A stretch of 64,000 nt of DNA from Kitagawia praeruptora (GCA_037693485.1 CM075348.1:31552501-31616500), one strand, 5' to 3'; numbered from the stretch's first letter, positions 1 through 10,743 are shown. Translations and numbers: made by a program. Notes: generated by a model not told the origin, from the letters alone.

Positions 1-402
1 CCCATTAAACCACCCCAAGGTGGAGCTGAAGTGATCAGTGGTCGCGAAAGAACTCTTCACCAGAACACACCACATTCTGGACAGTGGGTTCAGCGAGCTG
101 CCAAGGATGAGGTTGGTAAAAATATGAGCGATGCTCCTACGATTCCAATTACATCTGGCTCATCCAGAATGTCAAGCTCTGCAATTCCCAAAAGAACCTT
201 AACACATGAAGAGTGGAGGGACAGGTATGGATCTGGCAACGTAAATCCAATGCTAAGAGACCACGATCGTCGCCATGTCCAAGAAACATCTGGTAGGCAA
301 GCCCATGCTGAGAAAGGGAAACAGAAAAGAGTCCAGTCTGAAGCCATTGCATTGCCCACAAATGCTTTATTCACTGGTCCCTTCAATAGACCAAAACAAT
401 GA
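1..402 (+). pseudogene. Last exon of a CDK-like Ser/Thr kinase copy (5' end outside the window)
   Basis: The open frame starts at base 1 (P-I-K-P-P-Q-G-G) and ends at a TGA at 400-402. It matches the last exon of the two downstream copies (34502-34945 and 62236-62679) with few changes. In plant At1g54610/IBS1-type CDK-like kinases this region is the basic, low-complexity tail after the kinase fold; motifs such as SGFPI and EEWRDRYGSGNVNP in the fuller copies fit that. This copy has PIKPP where the others have PIKSP. Whether the upstream part of this copy is intact cannot be seen. It is called a pseudogene because the two fuller copies are broken. Confidence 0.6.
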
Positions 403-451
403 AAGGTTCACAACAGGAATAGAAAAATAAGTTGGTCTTTTTGTACACATA

Positions 452-722
452 GGCCATGTTTGTTTCAAGGGATTATAATCCCCAAATTATTACCTTATAA
501 ATCCCAAACGTAAGGGATTATAATCCCATGAATTCACATTTTGATCATTGTTTTAGTTCACTCCCATGGGATAATAATACCTTGTGAAAGAAGGTATTAT
601 AATCCCATAGAAATGAATCAAAAAGATGATAGCAATATACTTCCATGGGATTATAATCCTTTAAATTTAAGAAAGATAGTGTAATTTTTTAAGGATTATA
701 ATCCCCTAAAACAAACATGGCC
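452..722. mobile_element. Tourist-like MITE (PIF/Harbinger type)
   Basis: A 271-bp element with terminal inverted repeats beginning GGCCATGTTTGTTT and ending AAACAAACATGGCC. It is flanked by a 3-bp direct repeat ATA (449-451 and 723-725). The second unit shows the empty site (cacatagttgtttg near 35010). The interior repeats the palindrome GGATTATAATCC about five times. It has no coding capacity. The TSD is ATA and not the usual TAA/TTA, so the superfamily call rests mainly on the terminal sequence. Confidence 0.8.
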
Positions 723-725
723 ATA

Positions 726-2564
726 GTTGTTTGTTTAGAAGCATTAAGAAGTCGTTAAGTAGTCAGTCTGTAGGCTGCAAATGGTACACAACAGGAATAG
801 GAATCTCCTCCTTTGTTAGTTGAGCATATATCTATTGTACATGTAATCAGCAACCACAGTTGTGTGTGTAGAAAAATATACACAAGGCAAGGCTCTTTGC
901 CAAAATGTGCAGCTACAATACTCTTTACCTATCCATTTTCAAAAATGTACACATACTAAAAATATTGTAGTTCAATAATTTTTTACTAAAAATATCCCTA
1001 ATTATTATTTGAAAAATGGGAATTTATTTTACATCAAAAGTAAAAATGAACTTAAACTGAATCCTTTCGGATGTAATTCAAAAGTTTGATTTCAATTACA
1101 TCTAAACGAAGCGAATAGTATATTCACCATATATTCAATGTTCAAGTAATTAATTCAAAAATAACTTACCGGTCAAATTTGAATAAAGTCGTGATGCTAA
1201 TCATTTTATTTGCAAAAATTGATGTGGCAGAAATCATTGAAAATCTGTCAAAAATCGTAAATCAAGAAATAAGTAATAAATTAGATTAAAACAAAAAAAC
1301 ACGATAACACTATTATTCGATCTTATACTATTTTTGATGGTCGTTATGCTATTGAGATTATAAACACTCGATAGGAAAGGAATTAGAGACTGGGAATCTT
1401 AAAGATATGAGATGAAGAAAAAGGTTGGATGTGTATTTCAGGAGTGAGTAAAGAGTGGAAGGTAAGTGATCTTTTATTGAAGAAATTAAATGGATGTTTG
1501 AGAGAAATTCTAAAAGTAAATGTCTACGCAATAAAATATATACTTAATAATATAGGCCAGAGTTCTTCTGATAGTAGTAAGACACTATGTCGATCTAAAC
1601 AAACAGAATCGATTTTTGTAACTCTATTTGTTTGAATCGTTAGGAGAAATGGTGATATTTGTTGTAATTGAACACAAATACACAAAAACATCTATTAAAC
1701 CATATCGTCTTGATTGTTTAAACTGGTTAATTATATAAAGAACTCTAAAAGATAGCAAACAAGAACATAAATACATAAAAACATCTATTAAACCATATCA
1801 TCTTGATGGTTTAAACTGGTAATTATATAAAAAATTCTAGAAGAAAGTAAGAGAACTAACTAGATAAGAAGAAGTTTTGACATAGCTAAAGAGGCATATG
1901 AATGAGAGAGAGCGGCTGAAATGGGTGTAAATCCTAAAATGAATAGTGTACATGATATATAGATGTATCATATTATATCAACGGTTTAGATTTGATGATC
2001 ACATTATATATATTCAACGATTGTTGATCAATCAGGATAAAATCGGTTGTGTTTAATTATCTTTTCTAACTATTATTTTTTTTACCTTTTTTTTTAATAT
2101 ACGTGATTAATTAACTTAGACAATCTATTTGGGTTCTGACATTCTATTATTAGAAGTATATTTATTAATACATTAAATGTAATTATATTGAAAAAAATTT
2201 CAAAATTTTACAAAGGTATTCTAACTATTCCAAATGTTTGAATTTCTTTTGAAAATCTTTTAATTATAGATTGATTGAATATTAATTTAAAAAAAAATTA
2301 ATATATCGCATTTACATAAATAGATTATGATTTAATAGATTCTAAAAATTATTTAAATCTATTTTGAAAAATTCCAGCCTGCCTACATCCATAAAATGTT
2401 TAGAAAATTTATCATACCAAGCCCAGGAATCTTGTTTTAATATATTTAGAGTTTTGTACATTGCATGCTTAACTAAAAATTTAGTATCCTTTCTTAAGCC
2501 AAGTTAATCGTTCTGCTAAAATATACAGAATTATTATTTTTATTCTAGAACCAAAATATAATTT
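726..2564. other. AT-rich spacer, no gene seen
   Basis: Non-coding, AT-rich DNA collinear with 35025-35315 plus 36890-38435 of unit 2. Only short meaningless frames are present. A deletion scar lies near 1021, where unit 2 has an additional 1.58 kb. The region 1680-1860 contains a direct repeat of about 100 bp (acatctattaaaccatatc near 1690 and 1780). Confidence 0.7.
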
Positions 2565-2726
2565 TTGGTGTTAAAATACCATCATACCTCTTATGCATAT
2601 CCAAGGCGAGCGCGCGATTGTCAAGGACACCACTTGGGAATGGCACCAAAACTTATTAGTTTCTTTAGGTTTGGTGAGTTTGTGTGTGGGCTCGACGTGA
2701 ACGTCGACCCTATAAGAGGGAGTGTT

Positions 2727-2922
2727 TGTAACATCGCACATCAATTAGAATAAGAGTATTTGAGATATTTATAGATACAAGTTAACAACTAATGTATACC
2801 AATTTGCTAGCACTTTTGGATTAACCTGTGCTGGGTTGTTGGGTCCGGTATGCACTCAGTTATGGGTTTGGATGTTATAAAGGTCGCAAAAACTCTAATT
2901 CTAATTGATGTGGGATGTTACA
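2727..2922. repeat. Short element with inverted ends (TGTAACATC...GATGTTACA)
   Basis: A 196-bp segment starting TGTAACATCGCACATCAATT and ending with the near-perfect inverse, so the ends form about 25 bp of inverted repeat. It is preceded by a purine run (aagagggagtg) and, further upstream, by gctcgacgtgaacgtcgac. This arrangement resembles a retroelement polypurine tract followed by a short LTR. No clear target duplication was found. It could be a decayed TRIM/LTR end or a palindromic MITE. It has an orthologue at 38598-38793. Confidence 0.5.
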
Positions 2923-3878
2923 ATATTGAAATAATTTCATAATTGAAAAATATGATAAATGATAAGATATCGATTAATCTCATATCTTATAGTTATTTTG
3001 TAATATTGCATAGGACAATGGCCTTAAATATCCCAAATTAAAAACAAAAGGTCCTAAATGCCTCAATGCCAAAAGATGGTCCAAAATGCCTCCCCGATAG
3101 GTCATGTCATCTCACATATTATACTAATACGCTAAATCGTGTAACGTAATTATTGAGACATGCTAGCTGAACTAACGCATCTTTTAGTTATATATGCTAC
3201 CCGAGATAACGTATTAATATAAAAATGGAAGGTGCATATCTATAGGACACGTCAATGGCACTTAGACGGTTATAGTTTTAAATTATTTTTAGTCCTGGCC
3301 AAATGCTCCGGGAGCAGCCTAAAAGTTGAAATCCTTGGAATGATAGCATTCAAATATTTAGCAACTTGAACACAGTTTCTTTAACTTTATCAACCCAAAA
3401 TGCAATTTTAAATGGTGTTATCTATTTGTTTTACTACATATGTATTTCCAAAATACTATTAAAAAAATTATTATCAAATGATCTTATTTTTTTACTGAGT
3501 CCGGCGGCTTGATTTTAAAAAATCGGAGACTAGTCCCGATTTTTTAAAAATCAAGATAAGTTAGGGTTTAGGTTCTAGGATTTAGGATTGTAAACAACCC
3601 TAAACCCTAAGTTCGTATACGATTTATTCGTCGTTCTGAAAATTTCTAAAACCCAAAATGGAATTGTTGAACCTCAAAGTTTAACTGTTGAACCCCCAAG
3701 TGAATACATATAAAATTTTAAATTTTAAATTAAAAAATTGAATATTTCTAAACCTAAAATGAAACTATTTAATCCAAAATAAAGCCTATAAAAATTTAAA
3801 ATTATAATATTTGGATCCTTTTTTCCACGCATAGCGACTAGTCAAATTTTTAAAAAAAACTCCAATCTCCAACTAAAA
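2923..3878. other. AT-rich spacer with foldback sequences
   Basis: No gene seen. It contains the hairpin at 3508-3555, a telobox-like inverted pair (gttagggtttagg ... aaccctaaaccctaa) at 3560-3611, and text such as ggccttaaatatccc near 3020 that loosely resembles the complement of 8175-8240. Confidence 0.6.
3508..3555. repeat. Perfect-looking foldback hairpin
   Basis: A 19-bp arm (cttgattttaaaaaatcgg) is followed by the loop agactagtc and the complementary arm with a single extra T. The loop is itself nearly palindromic. The equivalent in unit 2 is 39381-39428, with one loop change and one arm change. Confidence 0.7.
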
Positions 3879-6800
3879 ACCAAACCAAACCAAACATACC
3901 CAGTATATCCCGCATAGAGCAGGGTCTGGGGAGGGTGCGATATACGCAGACCATGCCCCTACTTCTTACGGTAGGGATACGGTTTTCGTGAAGACCCCCA
4001 GCTTAGTGCACAACAGAAAAATAGTGTGTGATATTTACAAAGGCTTCTTAAATTTTTGGTAAAGATCGCAGTCATACCTGAGCCCATGACTTTGATCACA
4101 TGGGACTTACCTACTCCGTTCTCGAAACACTCTGATCTTGGATGACTCCTCGCACAGATACCTGCGCCCTTGGCTTTAGCCACACTAAGATTACACCTGG
4201 CCAAGCTCCCTGCAACTGCAAAACCAGAAAACCAAAGACAAAAAACAACAGAACCAAGACAAAAAACAGAAAAAAACAGAAAAAAGAGAACGAAAAGACG
4301 AGCTTCTAAAATAAAGCTAACGAGATAACACAACTCTGAGGCTCTCAACAACAGAACCGCTCCCTAAAAGAGAATGCACCACTCTGATCTTGCGTCTCCA
4401 AGCGCACCTATCAGCGGTCATGGTCTCATTTAAGTTTAAGGCCTTCAAATCCAACCTAAGCTTCTCTTCCCATGACCTCCTCGGTCTGCCTCTCCTCCTC
4501 ACCCCATCAACCGAAAGACTCTCGACCCTCCTCACCGGTGCTTCAGCCAGCCTCCTACGGACGTGGCCGAACCATCTCAACCTCCCTTACCTAACTTTCG
4601 CAGAAAAAGGCGCTACCTCAAGCTCGCTCCTAATTAAAGACCACATTCGGGATTCTCTCTAACATCGTGTGCCCAGAAGACCACCGCAACATCCTCATTT
4701 CAGCCGCTTCCAACTTGCTCTCGAGGGCCTTCTTCGCCACCCAACACTCTGAACCATATAACATCGCAGGACGGATTGCCGCTCTATAGAATTTCCCTTT
4801 CAGCTCTAACGGGACTTTCTTGTCGCACATCACTCCTGACACTGCCCTCCACCTTAGCCATCCAGCCTTAATACGATGCGTGACATCGGCTTCAATCTCA
4901 CCTTCCTTCTGGATGATCGAAGCCAAATACTTGAACTTATTCGTATGAGTGACGATCTAATCTCCAATCCTAACCTCCACCCCTTCCTCGTTGTCCTCAC
5001 CACTGAAGTTACACCATAAATACTCGGTTTTTGACCGGCTCACACGCAAGCCTTGGGGCTCCAAAGTCGATCTCCATAACTCCAACCTCTCGTTCACCTC
5101 CCCCATCGACTCTACCACTAACACAATATCATTAGCGAAGAGCATGCACCAAGGGACGACATCTTGAATCCCTCGCGACATGACATCTAGGATAAGAGCC
5201 AAAAAAAGAGGACTGAGGGCCGACCCCTGGTGTAGCCCAATCTCAACAGGGAAAAAACGGGAATCACCAACTGGAGTCCGGACACAGGAACTAGCTTGGG
5301 AGTACATGTCTTGAATCACCCTAACGTACGGCGACGACACTCTCCTCTCCTCAAGGCTCTTCCATATAGCTTCACGAGGGATGCTATCATAAGCCTTCTC
5401 AAGATCAATGAATACCATATTAAGGTCTTTGCGATGTTCCCTGAACTTCTCCATAAGGCGTCTGACGAGATGAATGGCCTCGGTAGTCGATCTCTCAGGC
5501 ATAAACCCAAATTGATTCTCTGAGATTTCAACTCCTCTTCTAATCCGACCTTCAACCACTCTCTCCCAAAGTTTCATAGTATGACTGAGTAATTTAATAC
5601 CCCGATAGTTACTACAACTCTGAGCATCGCCTTTGTTCTTGAAAAAAGGGACCACAATACTACGCCTCCATTCATCTGGCATCTTATCGCCGAGGAGGAG
5701 AGCATTGAACAGATCTGCTAGCCATTCTACGCCAACCTCACCAAGACAAAGCCACACCTCGATTGGGATCTGATCTGGACCAACTACTTTCCCTCTAGCC
5801 ATCTTTTGAAGGGCACCCTTGACTTCCTCCTTGCTGATACGCTCGCAGGGGCCGAAGGAACGTATAGACGAAACAGAGACCTCTTGTTCCACACCAGCAC
5901 CACTCCTCTTAGCCTCATTGAAAATATTATGAAAATACGAACTCCACCTCTCTTTAATAGCATCTTCATTCACTAACACTTGGCCTGAATCATCCTTAAC
6001 AAACTTAACAGAACCCAGGTCGTGTCGCCCTCTCTCCCTAGCTTTAGCTAGTTTAAATATAGCGTTCGCTCCTTCCTTGGTGTCTAAGCGCTTGTACATC
6101 CCCTCATAGGCTTCACTTTTGGCTTTTGCCACAGCCTTTTTTGCCTCTCGACGCGCTACTTTGTACACTTCCATCTTCAGAATCCTCACCGCCCCTGCAC
6201 AACTCGACAAAAGCTCTTTAAAAAGCGCAAGATTAGCCTTTACTTTCTTTTGAACCTCCTCGTTCCACCACCACGACTCCTTAAGGCCACTGAACTTTCT
6301 TGAGGAAACCCCCACCACCTTCTCGCCAACACACCGAATAGTCTTCACCATGTTGGTCCACCCAAAGTTAGCATCTCCACCACGTGCAAAATAGCCTTCG
6401 TTGAGCAGAGACTTCCTGAATTCGGCCGCCTTCTCGCCCTTCAAAATTTTCCACAGTATTCTTGGTCTAGACTCTCTCATCCTGCGAACAACTCGACCCC
6501 CCATGGATAGGTCCATGGCCAACAGACGGTGCTGGGAAGCACACGCCTCACTCTGGAACACCTTGCAATCCACGCATGCCCTAACATCACACCTGCGCAT
6601 AAGTAGGTAATCGATTTGAGTGTTGTGCCCCCCACTACTAAAGGTGATGAGGTGTTCAGCCCTCTTCTGAAAAACAGAATTCACAATTACCAACTCCCGG
6701 GCAGTAGCAAACTCCAACAACGCTGACCCGCCGACATTGCTGACCCCAAAGCCGAAACCCCCATGTGCGCTGGGATAACCATCTGCCCTCTCACCAATAT

Positions 6801-7263
6801 GACCATTAAAATCGCCACCCAACACTAAAAGTTGGTCGTCAGGAATACTTCCGACCAACTCATCTAAACAGACCCAGAAAGCCTCCTTCTCCAAGTCGCC
6901 CAAACCGGCTTGTGGAGCATACGCACACACCACGTTCACCACCTTCTCCCCAACCACAACTCTGACAGCCATGATCCTGTCGTTACATCTCTTCACTTCC
7001 ACGACGTTGTCCTTTAGATCCTTCGCCAAAAGGATACCCACTCCGTTTTTCGAGTTGACAAGACCTGAGTACCACAATTTATACCCGTTCGCTTCTCTTG
7101 ACTGCGCCCCCTTCCACCTAGTCTCTTGGATACATGCCACATCCAGTCTTCGCTTCTTCAGCACGTCCACTAACTCCAAAAATTTTCCCGTTAAGTTACC
7201 TAAATTCAAATTTCCAACACGCAAAATACGCGACATCGTCAGAACAAACGAGCAAAAACACAC
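3879..7263 (-). mobile_element. RTE-clade LINE, unit 1 copy
   Basis: A reverse-oriented non-LTR retrotransposon. Its 3' end lies at the left, where the minus strand reads a tract like ggatatactgggtatg followed by repeats of ggttt, the short-repeat tail typical of plant RTE elements. The coding part is at 4317-7263. The 5' end is uncertain; AT- and TAA-rich sequence upstream to about 7450 may be its leader. The same element occupies the orthologous site in unit 2, so it inserted before the duplication. No target duplication was identified. Confidence 0.85.
4317..7263 (-). pseudogene. RTE LINE ORF: endonuclease plus reverse transcriptase (broken)
   Basis: The first open segment (7263-4957, 768 codons) begins with an APE-type endonuclease (NLNLGNLTGKF, CIQETRWKG at residues 15-50; GGDFNGHIG near 150; SQHRLL near 245). 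Reverse transcriptase follows (NYRGIKLLSH near 550, NQFGFMPERSTTEAI, FIDLEKAYDSIPREAIW, GLHQGSALSPLF). The catalytic box reads FAND where the unit 2 copy has FADD, so one catalytic aspartate is lost. A stop near 4957 interrupts the frame, which continues at 4926-4630 (YGSECW, MLRWSSGHT). After a further break comes the C-terminal segment 4580-4317 (RWFGHVRRR, RRGRPRRSWEE). The element would nick target DNA and copy its RNA if intact; this copy cannot. Confidence 0.85.
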
Positions 7264-7559
7264 CCAATACCCACCAAAAAAATAATAGTAAATTAAAATA
7301 TAACTAAATTAAAATAAATAAATAAAAAATAATAAATAAATAATAATAATAATAATAATAATAAAATAAATAATAATAATAATAATAAAATATTATTATT
7401 ATTGACGATAGATTTTGAAACAAATTAGAAACACAACCAGAGTAGATGAATGTTAATCTGACGACTTCCCAGCCGCCGGCTCTAATCCAAACCCAAAAGA
7501 TAGCAACGAGGAAACACCTCAAGATAATATAATATAATATAATATAATCCAACAATGAA

Positions 7560-7604
<45 letters not shown>
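7264..7604. repeat. Simple repeats: (TAA)n and (TA)n
   Basis: TAA-type repeats lie at about 7316-7400 and a run of about 21 TA units at 7561-7604. Between them, ataatataatataat repeats sit near 7527. Apparent peptides of alternating Tyr-Ile come from this repeat and are not genes. Matching tracts of different length lie at 43190-43275 and 43440-43484. Confidence 0.9.
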
Positions 7605-7608
<4 letters not shown>

Positions 7609-8521
7609 ATGAGTTTTGAAGTGACCCAAACAACGATAGAGAGTAGAATGGGGCAATGAAGAGGGGGGTTGAAGATTAGGACAGGTGGGAAAAATACAAA
7701 AAAAACAATGTAAGATTGTGACAAATGTGAAAAATGAAGGGAGATGTACAGTAATCAGGTACCTAATTGAGGATCTGAGAAGGAGAGAGAACTAAGTGTC
7801 GTATGTGTGTGTGTGTGCGTGAGACTGAATTATATTATTGAATTCTCCGACGATTCGCCGGCCAGTAGGAATCAGAAAATATGAAAATATGACCGTTGAG
7901 AGAGAGTGTATTGAGAGAGATTGTGTTATGTGCAACCCAATCTCCAACTCTAGTGCAATATTATGTAGGCAGTGTGAAGTTTTAGTTCCTAGTTGCCCTC
8001 AATGTGGGAAGCTTTAAGAGGATAGGGAATAAGTCACCTTTACTTTTTGATCACCGTAAAAATTATGTAATACGCTATTTCATGTAACGAAATGAAGTCA
8101 ATACGGCAAATCGTGAACAGTGTTATGACATATGATTCGTCACGCAAAGTAACGCATAAAGGGGGTATTTTAAACCAAATTCTTGATAAAGTGTATTTTG
8201 GGCCATTAAGAATAAAAATGGGGTATTTTAAACATTTTCTCTATTGTATACCAATTTCTTGAACCAAATATTTTATAATTTGATTAGATTTCATAAAATT
8301 TGGATAAATATAAATAATTACATGAATACTTATAACTGCTAAATTATTAATTTAGTTTTCAATTGCATGAAATGAATTTTATCAAATTGAACATTTGAGT
8401 ATAATATAATTATTATTTTAGTAAATTTGTTCGTGTGTAATAGAGGCGTATGTAAACTCATTTGATTTTGTTGTAAAAAATTGATCGTATATGTAAGATT
8501 ATATTTCAACATATATCATAA
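7605..8521. other. Spacer with a small zinc-ribbon-like frame
   Basis: Mostly AT-rich non-coding DNA with a (TG)n tract near 7803-7817. It contains the small frame at 7889-8017, described separately. The stretch 8040-8245 looks repeat-derived (ggggtattttaaa twice). Confidence 0.6.
7889..8017 (+). CDS. Possible 42-residue double zinc-ribbon-like ORF or exon
   Basis: An open frame runs from an ATG at 7889 to TAA at 8015-8017; an inner ATG is at 7928. The peptide contains C-V-M-C, ten residues, C-R-Q-C, then C-P-Q-C-G-K. This C-x2-C-x10-C-x2-C spacing, followed by a further C-x2-C-G, is that of zinc-ribbon folds. In unit 2 a 14-bp insertion shifts the first part, and the 4.9-kb solo LTR cuts the frame between the second and third cysteine pairs. 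It may be a leftover exon of an unrelated captured gene, or chance. No promoter or partner exon was recognised. Confidence 0.3.
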   Translation: MTVERECIERDCVMCNPISNSSAILCRQCEVLVPSCPQCGKL

Positions 8522-8800
8522 AAGTTTTTTTTTTTGAAACAAATCGTACTTGCATTACTTAGAAATTATCACTTTCGAGTACATGATTAATAAATGCAGG
8601 AGGAGTGACAGACCACTCTTCATAGCCTGACATATAATTTGTGTAGAATTTGCAAGCAAAATAACCACACGATTTGCATACCGATAATCGAACTAATAGC
8701 ACTTGATCAATGTGCTTTAGTGATTTTGTCCAATAAATGGCTTCTCGAAGGCTAATGGCTTCAACTTCTCGTGGTTGCCAATTAGCTTCTATCTGACAAC
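8522..8800 (-). pseudogene. 5'-truncated L1-type LINE remnant (RNase H end)
   Basis: On the minus strand the frame contains ANWQPREVEAISLREAIYW and ends EEWSVTPPAFINHVLESDNF. These resemble the start and the C-terminus of the RNase H (RVT_3) domain of plant L1 elements and related retro-derived proteins. The middle of the domain appears shortened. A T-run at 8526-8536 is a poly(A) tail on the minus strand directly after the coding end, which supports a retrotransposed origin. The frame extends to 8996, but that upstream part shows no similarity I recognise. The orthologous copy lies at 49321-49595. Confidence 0.55.
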
Positions 8801-9328
8801 AGTTCAGCTCGCTCCAACCTGATCTTTCTTCCAAACCTGGAGCAAATTCCGAACTACAGCCAACACACCAAACAAGACAGCAAATAGAAAACACAACCAA
8901 AACATAAACCCCAAAAAATTGGGGATAAATCAACAACCCCAAAAAATTGGGACAATCAACAATCCAAAAAGATGGGTACGACAAAACAGATCTCACCCAA
9001 AAAGGATTGGATCTTGATTTTATTAAAAAACTAAAAAAATAGAAATTAAAGATTCAGAAATGGAGGAAACGGGATGAGAGGATGGGTGGGATGGATGTGT
9101 GTTAATTTGATAGAAGGATGAGGCGGTGAAGGGTTGGTGAAGGATGGGTGGAGGCGGCCGACTCTCAAAACGAGGTAGAGTTGTTATTGTCTCCTTATAA
9201 TTAATAATGCATTCTTGTCATATGGATGATATGTGTGGAAAGATATGTATTTGGATTGTTTATCTTGTGTTTCTTGAGTATTTGACATGATTTGCTGTCT
9301 TGGCTAATCCCCTTTCTTTCCTTCGCAG
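8801..9328. other. Sequence upstream of the kinase exon, probably intron
   Basis: It is open in short frames only. G-rich gggatgagaggatggg sequences occur near 9070-9160. The final 30 bases are pyrimidine-rich and end in cgcag directly before the kinase codons, which fits an intron 3' end. The expected first exon of the kinase gene, with N-terminal residues before the glycine loop, was not found. Confidence 0.5.
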
Positions 9329-9479
9329 ATTGGCCAAGGTACATACAGTAACGTCTATCGAGCCCGTGATTTAGAACAAGGGAAAGTCGTTGCTCTGAAG
9401 AAGGTCAAATTCGACAATTTGGACCGCCAAAGCATCTCCTTTATGGCTCGAGAAATTCGCATCCTACGCCGGCTTCACC
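9329..9479 (+). pseudogene. Kinase-fold exon of a CDK-like Ser/Thr kinase, cut by Copia A
   Basis: Fifty codons after a good acceptor (cgcag at 9324-9328) encode the ATP-binding start of a kinase: glycine loop IGQGTYSNVY (residues 1-10), VALKKVKFDN with the catalytic lysine near residue 24, and FMAREIRILRRLH at the alphaC region. This matches plant CDK-like kinases of the At1g54610/IBS1 group, which normally continue with HPNV. Here the codon after His is split by the first base of a Copia LTR. The later kinase exons (catalytic loop HRD, DFG, activation loop) are absent from the window. The next recognisable exon is 33056-33283. The gene is dead. Confidence 0.85.
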
Positions 9480-10741
9480 TGAAACTCTTAAGTTTTGATG
9501 ATAACAAACAGCAAGCCATTAGGCTTATTTTCAGATATAAAACAGCATGCCATATGTATATGTGCTAACTTGGTTTTGCAGAGAATACAGTTTACTGATT
9601 ATATAATCAGTCTGGAACAAATAGCAAGCCATCCTTACAAATAGCATACCAGTTTCACAAAACAGCATGCTGATTTCGTCCTGGCAGTTCTACCGAATAT
9701 CAAGAAATCAAAGAGCATCAAATGGAAACAATGTTAGAAATATTTGTAAGGGCCCTCTGAGTATATTTGAATATATCAACACCCATATCTCACACATGCT
9801 TGGAGACAAACAATATTCCTTATGTTAAATTAAGAAAAGTAAAGTTCTACTTTTCATTAATTTAAACACCCACTTCACTTCCACTCAAGATACTCACATG
9901 ATACACATCATTATCAAATATTCTCTTTGCCATATACATTCTAAACATCACCTGCTATACACGTTAATATATAACTTCATCTTCAAGCTCCTCCCACGTG
10001 ATTCAGTCATCAAACAATCTATATCAACAACGGTTACATTTATGTCCGTTGAGCTCTTCAAATTTAATTCTTCACTTGCTTCCATTTTCCTATAAAAGGA
10101 CTGATATTCTTCAGTTCTTATTAACGATACAGTGCAGAAAAACAAAGAGATATACACATACTCAAAGTTCACATTGCAAAACTCCTCAAAGCCTATTAAA
10201 CCCATTCATTCGTATATATATATATATATATATATATTCAGAGGGTCATAGGTTGAGTTGTATTATTCAAACATTTGTATTGTTCAAATTGTATTTATTT
10301 ATTGTTGTACAAACGTTGGCTTAACGTTTAGGGTGAGTCGAACTAGACTAGAGAAGTAAACTTGGGAAGTTTTACTTAGAGGGTTAGTTCAGCACTGGAA
10401 ACAGTAAGCCATTTGTAAGCAGCAGAGTATAAGGGAGATATATTGTTGTATCTTGTAATCGGTTTATAATTGATCAATAATATATTCCCTTACCAAGTTT
10501 GGTAAGGGACCAGGACGTAGACCATGGGGGTTTAAGGGTCGAACCTGGCTAAAAGATCGAGTGTCTCATTTTACTTACTGGTTATTTCATTCTGCATTGC
10601 ATATTAGACTCAGACAGCGTGCCATTTGTAAACTGTGTTATTACAAACAGCAAGCTGTTTCTGGCATTTTTCAAAACAGGTCATAAATAAGCATTATTAG
10701 CCATAAACACCTATTCACCCCCCCTCTAGGTGTTGTTTTCA
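9480..10741 (+). repeat. Copia A 5' LTR
   Basis: A 1262-bp LTR starting TGAAACTCTTAAG and ending GTTGTTTTCA. It is nearly identical to the LTRs at 31035, 50275 and 60270. A TATA-like tataaaag lies at 10091-10098 and a (TA)n tract at about 10215-10238. It contains several CAGCAAGC/CAGCATGC-type motifs (near 9508, 9540, 9621, 9660, 10647). Confidence 0.95.
10091..10098 (+). promoter_or_regulatory. TATA box in Copia A 5' LTR
   Basis: The sequence tataaaag lies in a C/T-rich context, about 650 bp before the LTR end. It is conserved in the other LTR copies (for example 50887-50894). It probably positions the start of the genomic RNA. Confidence 0.6.
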
Positions 10742-10743
10742 AT

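Noticed and set aside
2565..2753. 62-residue conserved ORF repeated in unit 2
   Set aside because: It is conserved only because the whole segment is duplicated; it overlaps repeat ends and has no recognisable domain.
3560..3611. Telomeric DNA
   Set aside because: Only two short copies of ccctaaa in opposite orientation, not an array.
7304..7724. Tyr-Ile repeat proteins
   Set aside because: They are translations of (TA)n and (TAA)n simple repeats.
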